Part shown: piece after piece, positions 26,101-41,100 of the stretch
Numbering within the stretch: the first letter of the stretch is position 1
Layout of the letters: every line of letters begins with the position of its first letter
From: Owenia fusiformis
Lineage: Eukaryota > Annelida > Polychaeta > Sabellida > Oweniidae
Assembly (NCBI GenBank): GCA_903813345.2
Contig: CAIIXF020000009.1
Span: 13,466,347-13,530,346, forward strand
Direction of reading: 5' to 3'
Length of the DNA stretch: 64,000 nucleotides
Notes under the pieces: model-generated
The model's input: only the letters and a program-made list of their open reading frames with translations
What the model was told of the DNA's origin: nothing
Database searches by the model: none
Made by a program: the position numbers and the translations under genes

Positions 26101-29100
26101 TATCTTGAAATTTGTGGGAGCGAATTTTGATTGATAGCTTTCCAATTGTTTTCACATAATGCTCATACGTATTTGTAACCATATACCTTATGAGGAAATG
26201 AATGATTGAGAGGTGAATGTTGAGTTAATCATCTGATTTCACAGTGAGAGCAATATTAATTATGGTTAAAGCCATCAGTTATGAAATAGTAAGCATATAG
26301 TTTAGATTATGTCACCCACACAAGTGGTGACATAATAAAACACCATAGACAGACCACAAGTGGTGACATAAATGTCTCCAACTTTTCTATGGATGGCAAT
26401 TGGTATTTGGCATCTTTAACATGGTATCTGAAACAAATGGCAGGTGGTGACATTTAGTTATTGGTGATAGTGAAGCACTGTCTTGAGTGAAGACTTATTA
26501 GCTTGTACATGATCTATGTGTCATGTTTTTATACAATGGTCAATCAAAGAATTATATAATAGAATCTCAGAAACATGGCTTACCGTATTACTCTATTACC
26601 TATATACCGTGGGTGTAACAAATTAAAATGTGTAACAATCACTGAGCTCCCTGTGAAATATGAAAGTAATTTTGCCAATTAACAATAACAGGATATAAAG
26701 AAACCATCTATATCTCTGTGATGACTGGATGTCAGTAATGGTTCAATTTTTACAGGCAGGTGTTTCCTGTGCATAGGTCATCTGGCTGTGCAGAAGATTT
26801 CAATATGGCTACTCTATTCTATTCACTATTTTTCGTGGAAATGTAATCATTGATAATTCAGTTGTCAGAAATCATTCAAATTGTGTAGGCTGATGTAAGT
26901 GATGTTTAAAGGGCAGGGGAGCTCTGCCTTAGATACGATTTACCCTGCTTTATATAATTATGGGTGGTAAGTTTACCTGACAGCTTTCTCCAAATGCTGG
27001 TGTTTGTTCAAAATGCCTTCTCAAATAATAACACTTGCAATTTTTCAAAGAAAGTAATATTTTTGGCTAACTTATTTTCGCCTTTCATTGTGAGGATATG
27101 GAAGTGCTCACACGTGTATCAGTCTGTCTGTCCTTTCCTCCATTCGGCAACAATTTTTGGACAAATAAAAATTGGCAGAATTTATGCTCATATCCATTTT
27201 TGGTCAATCTTAGTAATTTTGCCTTGTTTTGGGGAAATCAGGTTTGTCATCAGCTGTGCACATTGAGGTGCAATTTTTCAAATCTTGTATCTAAACAATA
27301 TACGTACATTAGCCAAAACAATTTACTAAATGGTTAAACTTTTCTTCAAGAAAATAACACGATAAATATGCATGTTCAATCAAGAGGTTCAAATTATTTT
27401 AAGCGTTATACACAGAGTATGCTGACTATTCTGTTCTGACTAATCTGATGAGTTGTTATTGTGAAAAGGCAAGCTCCTGGTGGTTGGTGTACAACCTCCT
27501 TTGTTTGGCGCTGAGATGTATAGACATGATGTGACAAAAGCAATAATTACTAGTGTCATACAATCTGTAGGTATAGAATATCATAATCACACCAATCATG
27601 TTTGAAACAAGATACCTCTACCTTTACAAAAAATTATGACTAAATCAATATATATATCTGTCTAAATTTGCTTAAAATCATTATTTTAATTAGATATTAT
27701 AACATTAACACAAATATATGGGCATCATCTAGATATTTCCATTTAATCTGTTATTAAAAACTGAACAGGTTTATCAGTATTAAATGGCATGAGATCTATT
27801 GTGTGGGGTCGTGTTATAAAATCAGTTGATGTCACTCTTGGAACTAATATTGACAAGATGCAAAGACATAATGGAGGAACTTTTATGACATAGGGATATT
27901 TTTATTATCTGTGAAACAGTTTAGATATCATTTTTGCATTACAAATAACATGGAGTAAGTTCTATAAAAACAAATTTTGAATTTGGGAAATACTGGAGAT
28001 TTCATAAGAGATTGTGAGAACTGAATGGAAAGGAAATCATTATTACAAAGAAAACTAGACAATGCAATTCTTCTTTGACATTTGCCTTTTCGAGCAATGC
28101 TTATTTGTGGTAATCTTCATACTGACTTCACACAGTGTTGCAGAATCAGAGTCATCAACAATTGTTCATGATGTCACTGTTTCCATGGTGACAGGCTCTC
28201 TAGCTGATGTAGAGGATGTCACCATATCGGCAATAACTGCAGAGGTCCCAGTGACAGAGGAGAGTATCAGCTACTCAGCTTGTGATACAGCAGGTCAAGT
28301 CTGTGATGGCAGATGTGGACATAAAGGGAACGCTTCAATTGGTAGATGCCAGTGTGATCCACTTTGTACTACATATGGTGATTGCTGCCCAGATTTCAAA
28401 ATGTGTGTTAGAGTGGACATTTTGAAGCAGGGTCGTGCAGGTGTGGCACCAGAGTTAGACAGCATGACCCATCAAGGAGGAACATTTGAATGTGTAGCTA
28501 TTAATCGCAGTAAGAATGTTTATATGAAAGCCAAGTGTGATTCAAGATTCATTGACAATGACGTTATTGATTTATGTGTCCAAGAATCAAGAAGAGTAGA
28601 TACAAAGATTCCTGTCACAGACTCGTCCGATGGAAACATTTACAGAAATATATATTGCGCAAAATGTAACTTTGCAACAGAGCTGCAGTTCTGGAACATG
28701 AGCCTTCATTGTGATGTCAGAGAATACCAGAACATATCGATTTTTAATGCTGACATGTTTGAAACATATCCGAATCAAGAATGTGCGTTGGAATACACAG
28801 CCCCACATGTGGATGATACTGATGTTAGAGAATGCAGGAGGGTCATCTCAGATTGTGACAGTTGTGAAGAGAATCAGGTGGCCCTATGTAACACCTATGG
28901 CCTTGAACCAATGGTTGATCCTCACACCGGCCTAGTATATCGTAACAAGCACTGCATGAACACATCACAAGTGGCTGCTATCAAGTCATGTGATCAGATA
29001 GAACAGTCCAAAATTATTCAGGACATTGTTTGGTATGACATTAATGTGGTTAGTGAGGGGAATGGTAGTATGTTACTTTCTGTGGCTATTGAAGGTGTCT

Positions 29101-32100
29101 CTACACATAGTGATGAAGATCAGATGATATTTCAGTACTTCCTAGCTGAACAGGGTGAATTTGTTTCATGTCCCTCAAGGTATGATCTTGTAGATGGTGA
29201 ATGTGTAACTGATGGTGCCTTGTTCCTCTTCAATATCACCTCAGTCATGTACAGGTTTGTTTCTGGTGCAGTCATCAGCATGGATAGCTATAATTCTAGG
29301 CTCACAGACACCCTTCAGCAATTTCTTACTGTCATTGGCAACATGAATATTATCACCGAACAATTTATCTGGAATTTTTCTCCATTTAAGATTGACCAAA
29401 ACAATGTGTTTCATGTTTATTTCCCAGCTTATACATCTAGTGATGCTATAATGGAGGCATTTCAAACCATCACTGATAACATATTTGGTCTCCAGTTGGA
29501 AATGTCTGGTAACAAGTCTACCATGAAACTGAGTATCAGCTATATGTTTATCTATGGGGTTTATGGGGTGTCGAATGTGACTGCAGCAGAAGGCTGGACA
29601 AGTGATAGTATTCGCGGCCTTGTCACTCTCACTTGTCTCATAGTGTCCTCTACTCTTCTTATTATTCGCATTGTTCTACAGGCCTTCATCCCTGTCTTTC
29701 ACAACCATCATGGTAAGGTACAGTGTTGTCTGACAGGCTCCATACTTGCTGCAAATGTTTCCTTTCTGATGCGTGGTGTTTACCTTGTTGCAAGTGTGCC
29801 CTGGGTTTGTGCCACTATGGCTATCATCACCCATTGGTTCTACCTACATATGTTTACCTGGATGCAGGTAGCGACCTATGATATCTATACCAAATTCAGC
29901 AAGTCCTTTGCCAATCTGGTTATCCAGAAGCAAGACTTGGGCTACAGGGGTGTTGTGTATGCTATCACCATTCCATCTGTCATTGTAACATCTGCAGTGA
30001 TTGTTGATTTTGTTCTGCCTGAAGACAGTCGTTTCAGTCCAAAATATGGTACTGAGCTCTGCTGGATATCCCAGCAGTATGCCTTGATCATTTTCTTCAT
30101 TGCCCCAATGACTCTCATCCTCATTGGTAACACAGCTATGTTCTTTGTAACTGTCCAAGCGATCTTTCGCAATGGCAACAACCTTCTCACACCTAATATA
30201 CAGCAGCGCAAAGCTCATATGATTGGTGTGTATCTACGTCCTTTAACGATGGTTGGATTGACATGGTTCATTGGTATATTAGCCAATGTTATATCTGTAG
30301 ACCCAGTGTGGTACCTCTATATTGTCTTGAATGCTCTTCAGGGGGCATTCCTGGTCCTGTCAGCCCTTTGCTCCAGACGTGTTGTTGACAGCAACTCCAA
30401 GTCTAAGAGACAGGCTACCACACATTTTCCCTCATCTAGCAGTAGTCAGCTTTCTATATTCTCATTCAAATTGTAGACATTTATGAGGATTGATTATGGT
30501 ATGATTAGTTAAGTTGAAGGCAGATTTGAAAGGGTCGTTTGATTAAAAGAAGGAGATGTTTTTCTTGACCTCATACATTATAAAAATGCTTTTTGCTTAC
30601 TTTAGGCACTTGCTGAACTGTCCACTCACTTTATCTGTCAATATATTTTACAGTTTTTTCAGGGTACTCTTTAAATTTTGTAAAAGGTTTGAGTTATTTT
30701 GTTTTTGCCAACATTTTGCAATGTTACTCACACAATGATTTTGTCATGAGCTTATTCAATAGATCATATTGAGTTATTCTATTATATTATTGTTTTATAT
30801 ATTGAGTTATACTTATATGATATATTTGTAATTTGAAAAACTTTTGCCGCTTGTCTTTTATTTAAAAAAAGTATAAGGAATCACCATATGAGCATACTGA
30901 ATGATGCCATTTTTGGCAATGAGAAGTTCATTTGTCAATGTATTGTATAATTTCATGAGAGTTGCTTTAATGATATTGAAAAAGCAATGTTCAACATGTA
31001 TTATGATAATGTCAGAGTTGTTTAACATGTTTAATGATATTGAGATAAGCAAAATACTTCTAATTGTAATTGACAGGAAAATATGCTAACAACCTCTCAC
31101 ACAGCTAATATGGTGCCCAAGCTGTAATTAGCATGGAACCAAATTATATTATTATAATATTGTATCTGTTTTTGCCTGATGATTTGTGCATTTTCAAATC
31201 CATAATGGCCACCCAAACCTTGGATTGGGGAATTCTGAGATTCCACCAATGTATGCCTTTTTATCAAGTTTTTAACAGTAGATTGTAAATATACTACATG
31301 TTTATTGTGACATGTTCCAGGTTCATGAATAATTTTTCAGTTGGGATATGTGATGTAATATTTAGCTACAAGAAGACTGACCAGCATTTGATGGTAGTTA
31401 ATATTTTCTCTTATATTGTAGCATCACTAGACATTAAGTGACGCTTCTGAACACAGCCCAAAAGACTGTCCTGACTTGTGGCATGTACAAAGTATAATAA
31501 TGGTAATAAGGTTGTTGTGTTTGTCATATGATAATGAGATAATATTGTTTGACATATTATGAGAACTATGTTATGATTTTGAGTAAAATTATCATAAAAA
31601 ACTATTGTGATAAAGATGCAAGTATATTTTAGATTAATTTAAAATGTTACAGTTAAACTGTTTCTAAAATTTGCTTTGAGCATGATACATTCGATTGTCT
31701 GATGACAATTTTGCAATCCATCCACTATGGTGGCCATTTTGAAAAATGATATCTTGCTATCTTGTCTGGCATTATTAGATGTTAGATGGGATTTGCTGTA
31801 TGTCTTGGCATTGCTGTAATCTAGTTATAATTGTGAGAATGATGATCGTGATACAGGGTTGTTTCGTAAATTTTATGATAATTTTACTTGAATTATGAAA
31901 TCAGATGTTTCAGGATAATAAGCAATTATTGGTTATGAGTAAATACTGTAGATTGGGTTAATTTGGCGCTACTTAATTTGGCGATTTTGCCATTTTTGGC
32001 ATATTGGCGGCTATTTAATTTGGCGGATATGCAAAAAAAATGTTAATGGAATGTTAAACTTACGCGCTGTCCGCGAATTACTATGTAGATCTAGATCTAA

Positions 32101-35100
32101 ATGGGCATGTTTGGCTATGTTCATTTTTTCTTTTGAGGACCACTGGCGATATTCACCACGTTTGTACATTTTTGTGAGATCATCTTTTACATTTTACACC
32201 TCAATCGATGCTGCTACTTTTCCCTGAGTATAAATGAGTGACTGACCAGTTCTGAGCCAATTTATGAGAGACATTTTTTCATATTTTTGGAAAGAAAATA
32301 AACCGGAAGTGACCTTAATACACTGGACGAAATACCCTAGATGATTCCTGGGGATTCATTCTAAATTTTGGCGGAGATTTATATTGGCGAATTTTCCAAT
32401 TTCGCCAAATTCGCCAAATTAAAGCGGGCGCCAAATTAACCCAATCTACAGTAATGGTTGACATGTTTGTTATATGATGATATTGGTTAACAGAAATCTA
32501 AAACTGATTAGTTTTGAGTTATTGAAGTTGGAAAATCAAGATATGATTACCTTTGTGAGGACATCATTTATGGTGTCTCCTTGTGTAATATAATGCAGGG
32601 GAAAAGGAGCCCTGTGTATATAACCTTATGTAGGCTTTCATACTAAAACTATTCTTGCCTTGCCTCAACTGTGGATCAATTGAGGAGCCACTTGGACAAT
32701 ATATGTACAGAGCTATATGAATGTACAACATATATGAGTGATATATGAGAGGTTTTGGATATGGAGTATATCCTGGGAAAAATATAGATATGTTACTCAG
32801 GTCCTGTATTCAAGAGAGATGTACCATACCAACTAAAAACATCTTGACTTTTCAGTCTACCTATAGATTTAAATATATATATTTTAAATGTGCTACGTGT
32901 ATATTTTCTCATATTCATATTTCTTGTGGCAGGTATTAACACATCTCCTACTATATATTAACAGAGACATATAAAACATATATGTATTTTATATGTCTCT
33001 GATATTAAACACTCTCCAATTAAACACTGTAGTCAAATCCTTTTTACAATCAATTAAACACTTTGAATCTCCTACATGTACAATCAGTGTTTATATTTGC
33101 AATATATCATTAAATGTACCATAAAATCATGAAAAGGTGAGACAAAATTGATCCATAAATCTATTGATGTTTAGAAAGAGAAAATCATCCAGAATTCATA
33201 GACGAACCTTTCTTCATGTAAAGATGACCCTCTATCCGCCTTCTTAGTTTAGAGGAACTTCTTGTTTGCCTTCCATTTCTCCGACCTAAATTAGCCACCT
33301 AGTGGCGAAACTGCTAACTACCATCGGGTACCTTGATTGTGGTACATTTATGTGAAATCTAGTCTCTGTTGTACAGTTAGTACATTAATAAAAGCATTAC
33401 AATCCTAATTTTTCTGAAATATAAAAGTAACTGAAGATATATAAGACAGAAATTAAAATTAAAATGGAAGGTCTATTTTGAAGATCTATCCTGTGTGAAA
33501 TAAAGTCAACTGTTTAGACTAAGAAATAGCCTAGTGCTAGAATATGGAAAGAATGTCACATTTTCCTAAAGCCAGGGGGGCGAACCTCCCCCTGGCCAAA
33601 AATTCTTTCAAAGTCATGCAGTTTTTCACCATTTTGAGCACTTCTCAAGTGATTTTAGCCATATTTGGGCCAAAATGGTCAAATGTGAACCCCCCTAGAA
33701 ATTTTTGAAAACTGAACCCCCCCCCCTTGACAAATCCTGGCTATGGGCCTAATACCATACTATCTTTATCGGCCAGATCTGTTAAATATTTGAATCAATC
33801 TTGTGAATCTTTAAAACAACCAAGCAGGACTAAACATAAACAAGATATGAGTTTTCATTCATAGGAAAATGTAATACGATTATTTCACTTGACAAAAACA
33901 AATATTATAATTGCACAGTCATTTCATTGACATCACTTCACCATGAGCCACATTTACATCACACTTCAGCCCTACATTATTTATAAAATGGAACATACAC
34001 CCCCAATCTACACTCTGAAATCACTGTACCGTACTGTACATTAAGAGTATGGTACCATATAGTCTAGTAGGAAGGTATGGTCCCCATGCACCCGAAAGAT
34101 GTATTTTTTTAATGTACATTTTTGTAATCCTAAAGGTCCATACTAAAGATTTTTGCATGTTCCCAGAATGAAATATTGTCCCATGGTATCCATTGGTGGC
34201 CATCTTGTCGGCCATCTTGAATTTTTGAAAGAGTTGGTGTTAATTATCTCAAAGTACAATAACTTCCACAGTTTTGAGAATTGAAAGCTGTAAGTGGTAC
34301 CAAAATGAAGCTTTTATAGTATCCTATATTATCAGATGCAATAATTATGCAAATTGCCTCATTTGCATAAAATGTGACATCATCAATCATAATTCTTGCC
34401 TCTTTACAACGGTATCGCATTATACCTTTCCGCCTGAGTGATCAGTCTTAGTCATTCATGAACATAAATGAATTTAAATATATAGGTACATTAATTTTGA
34501 ACATATTTGCAATTGAAAGTTTTGGAAAAACATTGTCAGACACATGATTATGTAACTGAAAAGGGGCGTGGCACTTCTTGCGAAAGAATTGATGTTAATC
34601 ATTTCAAAGTACAATGACTTCCACAGTTTTGAGAGTTGAAAGCTGTTAGTGGTACCAAACTGAAGCTATCACAATATCCTATATTATAAGATACAATAAT
34701 TATGTTAATTACCATATTTGCATAAAATATGACATCATCAATCATTATTTTTGCCCTTTTTCAACGTAATGCATATTGCCTTTTCCTCTGAGTGACCAGT
34801 CTTGGTCTCTCATGAATATAAAGATATTAAATGTATACATTCATTTTAAACATATTTGCAATTGAAAGTTTGAACCTATTTGCATTGAAAGTTTTAGAAA
34901 AACATCATCAGAAATTAAGGTATGACCTTTCAAATGATTATTGTTCTGAAAAGGGGCGTGGCACTTGTTGAAAGTCTGTAATGTTATTATATAATCAATG
35001 TATCATTTGTAAAATACCCAGGGGTTCACTGAATACACAATTCTGTAGGGGTCCTAGGCTGAGCCCTCAGATATCATTATGTTCCCATACCAATCTGTCA

Positions 35101-38100
35101 AATTTCAATGTGTTCCCATACCAACCAAAATAATGCCCAAAAGCCATACCAAATATCCAAATATAAGACCAATGCTATATCAAATGCCATTCCAAATATC
35201 CCAAAAATATAAGACCAAGGGAATGCAAAATGTCTCAAGCCCCTTGAAGAAGGCAGAACTTTTAGGAAATGATCCTAAACAACCTCAAATAAAGGACATT
35301 TGTAAAAACTAGACCAATCCCATACCACAAGTGAGAGGTAACCTATTCTCCATGACCATTCTTGTACCACAAAGTAGAAAAATCCGACCATTGTCATACC
35401 TCAAAAGTCATATTTTGGGGGCATTCTCATTCCAGATCCTAAAATTTGGATCCATTGCCGTCAAGGTTTATATACAGTGAACCCCCCCCCCCCCCCCCGG
35501 TGTAAAATATAGGTTTTGACTTTTAGAAAGTAGCCCAGTGATGTCTCTTATTCCTAGCTTGTTGGTCTGTTTGGCAGACATTTAAATTTCAGCCAAAGAT
35601 ATATAAGCTGTATCGCTTTTGAACTAAGTACTGTACAGATACGAATGACCACATATCCCCATATCATTTTAGGATAGGCAATGAACTGAAATGGGTACCC
35701 ACAGTATTTAGTTGTTAAAGCTATATAATAAACTCAATATGTATTAAGCCTGTACCTCCGTCCAATGTTTTATCCAAGAAATCCGACTGGACTCTTAAGT
35801 GACCTCTTCCAGAAACTCAGTGCTGATGTCAAAACACATCATCTTCAATGAGCTCATGGTACTTTCAGAGACTGACTAAAATATGTCAACAGCTTAAAAA
35901 TCCAAGACCTATTTGATGAGGCTAAGACAAGAGGGTGGTATGCAGTTATGCAACCAACAGAAGTGGGATGCAGAGCCCAGCCTCTTCACTATGCTACCTC
36001 TTATCCAAGTTAGAACGATTTCCATCCCAGATGCGAGGACAAGGAGTGGAGGAAACATCTGTGAAACACCATTGTGTTGGGCCAAGTAGAAGACAAAAGC
36101 TTCTCTTGGGAAGGGGAGATGAAGCCCGCAGTGTTAGTGGACGGCTTCATCACTAGCAAGAGAGCTCCAACAGATGCTTCTTAAGAGATTACTTCAACTT
36201 AGTCATCCAAAGATTCTTCTTCCAAAGATAGAAACACTCAGGAAAAGAGAAGCATAGGACCAGGAAGACATTCTTTAAAAATCTCTATAGGCTCACATCA
36301 AATTTGTTAGGGAACCAAAGAGTGCCCATATGGCATGTACGCAGGATCAATCAGAAGCAAATACTTTGGCAGCACACAGTGACCCAGATCGAGAGATGCC
36401 ATTGGGTAATTTTCCAATTGACATCCCACCAGATTTATCATCAAAACCGTTTGACCAGTCAGATTTCAAGCTTGATGAGGTAAGAACAATCATCAGGAAG
36501 GCTCAGCCTCAGGTCTAACATGTGTGACATACAGGGTCTACAAGAACTACCGAAAGCTGTTAATACATCTATGGCGATTGCTAACAAGCATCCAGAACAA
36601 AAAAATCTAGCAAGGAATTGGACTTTGGTGGAAAGGTGCTTCATTCCAAAGGAGCTAAAATTTGAGCGACTGAACCAGTTCATGTAGACATCATTATTGG
36701 ATGCTGAGGGAAAGATCTTCTGGGCCATTATGGTCAAGCCTCGAAGTTGTTTCCTAGTGGCATGCCAAGCATTCAGAAAAGTGGTCTCCCAAGACATCAT
36801 GGGGTACATATAGCAGCATAAGCCAACTTGTGAAGGAAGCCAAAAAAGAGAATCAGTAGTTTGGCTGGACAGAAGGCCTACCTAGTGTCCCTCACCAACT
36901 GATACTAGAGGTACAAGTTCACTTTCACGTACCAAAACCAACAGATGTAGTCAATCTGACATGGGAAACACAAACTCCTTGAAGTTGCACAATACATTTT
37001 GCAATTATACCACTAATTAGCAGAGTTCGGAGAAAGGCATAGTGGCAGACTGCCCTGTATCAGTAGTTCTCTTCGTAACATCCATGAACCTACTGCTAAA
37101 TGCAGGGATGATGCAGTGTAAGGTTCCACAAGCAAATGAAGGTGCAAAACACCTACCATACAGAGCTTTCATGGATGACATCACAGTTATGACCAGTTCA
37201 GTAGTGAGTACCAGATGGGTTCTATTAGCTATGTAAAGAATGGCAAACTGGACTTGCATGAAGTTAAAAGCCTACCAGGTCAAGAAGCATGGTTTTGGTC
37301 GATGGCAAGCTTTCTCCAATGCAGTTCAAAATAAAGGGCAAGCAAATACCAACAGTGCATGATAAAAGAATCAAATGTCTAGAGAAGAACTATGACAAAA
37401 CCTTGCGTGGTTTGAACAATACAGCTGAAGTCTCAAGGGACCTGGACAAGTGGCTTAAAGCCATTGACTCAAGTCATGTATCGGGGCGTTATGCCATTAC
37501 TCCCCAATTTCAGTGGCCTTTCCAGATTTACGACATTACCTGGGAACCCTCACTTCAGCAATTCTTGAAATAGAATGACCTTTGGTCCATGGACCGAGGG
37601 GAGTTCAATTTCCTATTAAGAGCTTTCCTTGACCTGGTCTCAACTCCATCAAACCTCAGACTTTGGGGCAAGGAAGAAACTGCCAACTGCCCCAAGTACA
37701 TGGCAACTGAATGACACGTACATTAAATCATATACTCAGTATTTGGGTTACAGCTCCCACTGATGGACAATACAGATGGCGTCATGATTGACACTGAGGA
37801 TGCCCATACTTTGATCTGGGCCTATCTTCAATATCTATCTTGCGTTTCTTTGATCTGGGCATTATTAACCACTACCACTTCTAACATGTCTCATCAGATC
37901 GACTTTTGCATATGTGACAATAAAATAGCCTGATTTGTATTGTGCTGTCATATTGGAATTACAATATCATAATGAACACATCATGTACTTGTAAGTGGTG
38001 CACACAAGCTGCAAAATTTGGCCAACATTTCACCAATAAGCAACATTGAGCTCTATCTACATGACTCTGCCAGAGCAGCTTCAGCCTTTGAAGTTGACAT

Positions 38101-41100
38101 TAGTGTTTAGAAGTTAACATTTTGAACAAGAAGTGCCCCCCCCCCCTTTTCAGTTACATAATCATGTGAAGTGTCAACACTTAATTTCTTATAGTTTTTC
38201 CAAAATTTCGATTGCAAATAGGTTCAAAATTAATGTACCTATATATTCAAAATCATAAATGCTCATGAATAACCAAGACTTTAACCCAGAGGGAGCGATA
38301 TTGGTCGTTACCATTGAAAAAAGCCAAAAATGATGGAGGTTGTCACATATTATGCAAATGGGAAAGTTTGCATGATTATTGCATTTTTTATAAGTATATT
38401 ATAATACAGGTAGCTCCATTTTGGTACCACTTACAGCTTTCAATTCTCAAAACTGTGGAAGTTATTGTACTTTCAAATGATTAACATCAACTCTTTCTCA
38501 AGAAATGCCACGCCCCTTTTCAGTAAAATAATCATGTGAAGTGTTATAATTTAGTGTCTGACAATGTTTTTTCCAAAATAAATATGTTCAAAATTAATGT
38601 ACCTATATATTTAAATTCATTTATGTTCATGGGTGACTAAGACTGGTCACTCAGGCAGCAAGGTATTGTGCGATACCATTGTAAAGAGGCAAACATTACG
38701 ATTAATGATGTCACATTTTATGCAAATGAGACTATTTGCATGATTATTAATCTCATAATATGGGATACTATAATAGCTTCATTTTGGTACCACTTACAGC
38801 TTTCAATTCTCAAAACTGCGGAAGTTATTGTACTTTGAAATGATTAACATTAATTCTTTCACAAGAAGTGCCACGCTCCTTTTCAGTTACATAATCATGT
38901 GTCTGACAATGTTTTTCCAAAACTTTCAATTGCAAATATGTTCAAAATTAATGTACCTATATATTTAAATTCATTTATGTTCATGAATGACTAAGACTGA
39001 TCACTCAGGCGGAAAGGTATAATGCGATACCGTTGTAAAGAGGCAAGAATTATGATTGATGATGTCACATTTTATGCAAATGAGGCAATTTGCATAATTA
39101 TTGTATCTGATAATATAGGATACCATAATAGCTTCATTTTGGTACCACTTACAGCTTTCAATTCTCAAAACTGTGGAAGTTATTGTACTTTAAGATAATT
39201 AACATCAACTCTTTCAAAAATTCAAGATGGCCGACAAGATGGCCGCCAATGGATACCATGGGACAATATTTCAATCTGGGAACATGCAAAAATCTTTAGT
39301 ATGGACCTTTAGGATTACAAAAATGTACATTAAAAAAATACATCTTTCGGGTGCATGGGAACCCCTCCTTCCTATCCGTCTAATACAATACCCTAGTATG
39401 GTGCCATATTGTGTTTGTTGTACCGTATGTACATACCATACCATATTTTCCAGTACCATAGCCAAACTGGTACAGTATGGTACTCTTGGAGATTGATGGT
39501 CAGTTTGCCAGTATAGTTCTATTGAATTATGAAGCTGCACATATTATAAAAGAATACCTTGCCTGAGTCTAAACAGTGTTCTGTTAACATAATGGATTCC
39601 AAGGTGTATAATACAATGTCTTCTGCACTAGCGTTTGAAGTTCATTACTACTGCGGTATGTGACGGAGGTCTTCTATAACAAGTGCACAATTTTAAGATC
39701 TAATATACATATACACTCTTTCCTGTTTTTTCCTTCTCTATTTTTCTGAATTTTTGTTTTAGATTGAAGAGGTTGGGAAAATGAAGATAGGAGATCCATT
39801 TGATAGATCTACAGACCATGGACCACAGAACCATAGGTAATAATTATGGTATAGTACTATGGAAAGCGGACATGGTTTAGTTTATGGTAAAATGTAAAAA
39901 TATACCTACGTCGTATTTGTTTGAATTACAAGCACATGTGGGTACATCAAAGTGCTACTCATTTTAAGGCTGAAATGAATTGAAATTCTGAAAAAAGATT
40001 TGTTTATTTTATTTTATTTTTTTATTTTTGATTTCTCAATTCATCCCTTATAGGGTATAAGAGTACAAAAGACAAACTTAACTAATACAGTAACAAACAT
40101 TGAAATACATCTATATATGTACATTTTTTAAACATGAATAAATGAAAATAAAAAAAAAACTATACTAGACTCCTTTGTCTAACATGCATAGCTTTTACTA
40201 CAGGGCCCACCTTCAGTCATTGTTAGACTTCTGTAAAGCTGGTGTGGATGGTGGAGCCAAGCTGGTTCTAGGGGGCAAGCAGCCTGATCGCACAGGTAAA
40301 GTAGCATTTTTACAGTTGTCAGCTTGATCTGCAAGGTTTCAGCTTATTGGATCCCATACCCTAGAAATCAATGATGGATGCCTTACTATATAAGTATCAG
40401 CACTGGCTATGATGTTAGACACAGGCAGATGTCATGGGATATTATGAGAGAATTTAAGATTGAATCAAAAAACAAAACCTGTACTTGAAATATGATGTGC
40501 GTGAATAAGGAATACTTGTATAATAATTGTGTTCACATTTCTTTGGACTGCTTTGTTTTACAAGTGTCATCAGCTTATAGAAACAATAGAAAGCCTATTA
40601 ACTTGTAACTGCATTCAAAACTTTTAGTATTAGTTGAAGCATCAAAAGTTCAATGTCAGATTGAAAACTATAAACGTGTTTTTGAAACATTATGTGTGTG
40701 ATTTTAATTTTAATACTTTTGGCCATGGATTAATTAAGGATTTAAATCTTGGACTCAGTGTTTTGGAGGATGATTCCACGATGATGTGGTTTCCAAATCT
40801 GCATAACCTCGCAGGACGAATGTAAAGTTTAGGAAACAACATCTGAGTGGAATGAAGCAGCCACAATGCATGGAGTCGTGGGCTTAAATTCTTTTCACAC
40901 GTTGCAAAATATTTTCTATAAAATCACCTAAAAGATATGAATCGGACACACATTGCCTAGCTACACATGAATATATTTTATTTGGACATTTGACAAGATT
41001 CGATATGTATGTACTTATGGGGCAAAATCAATATGACTAACTCTTGGACTTCTACATATAAACATATTACACATATTATTGGGACATTTAAATAGTTTTG

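Larger units (their letters stand above)
34020..39420. mobile_element. 5.4-kb foldback-like element with long inverted arms and an internal RT remnant
   Basis: Seen: the left arm 34020-34975 and right arm about 38085-39420 are inverted copies. Each arm holds tandem units of about 355 bp (CTTCCACAGTTTTGAGAATT near 34266 and 34620; its reverse complement near 38445, 38810 and 39163). The interior contains a separate 0.5-kb repeat (35021-35498) and a decayed reverse transcriptase. Long arms built of tandem subrepeats are the hallmark of foldback elements. The RT inside may be a nested insertion. Confidence 0.65.

Noticed and set aside
29844-30218. Minus-strand ORFs opposite the receptor gene
   Set aside because: They are shadows of the strongly supported plus-strand receptor frame, with no domain of their own.
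35079-35312. 77-codon ORF with [15 protein letters not shown]
   Set aside because: It lies inside the dispersed repeat at 35021-35498, whose related fragment near 10.1 kb does not keep the frame.
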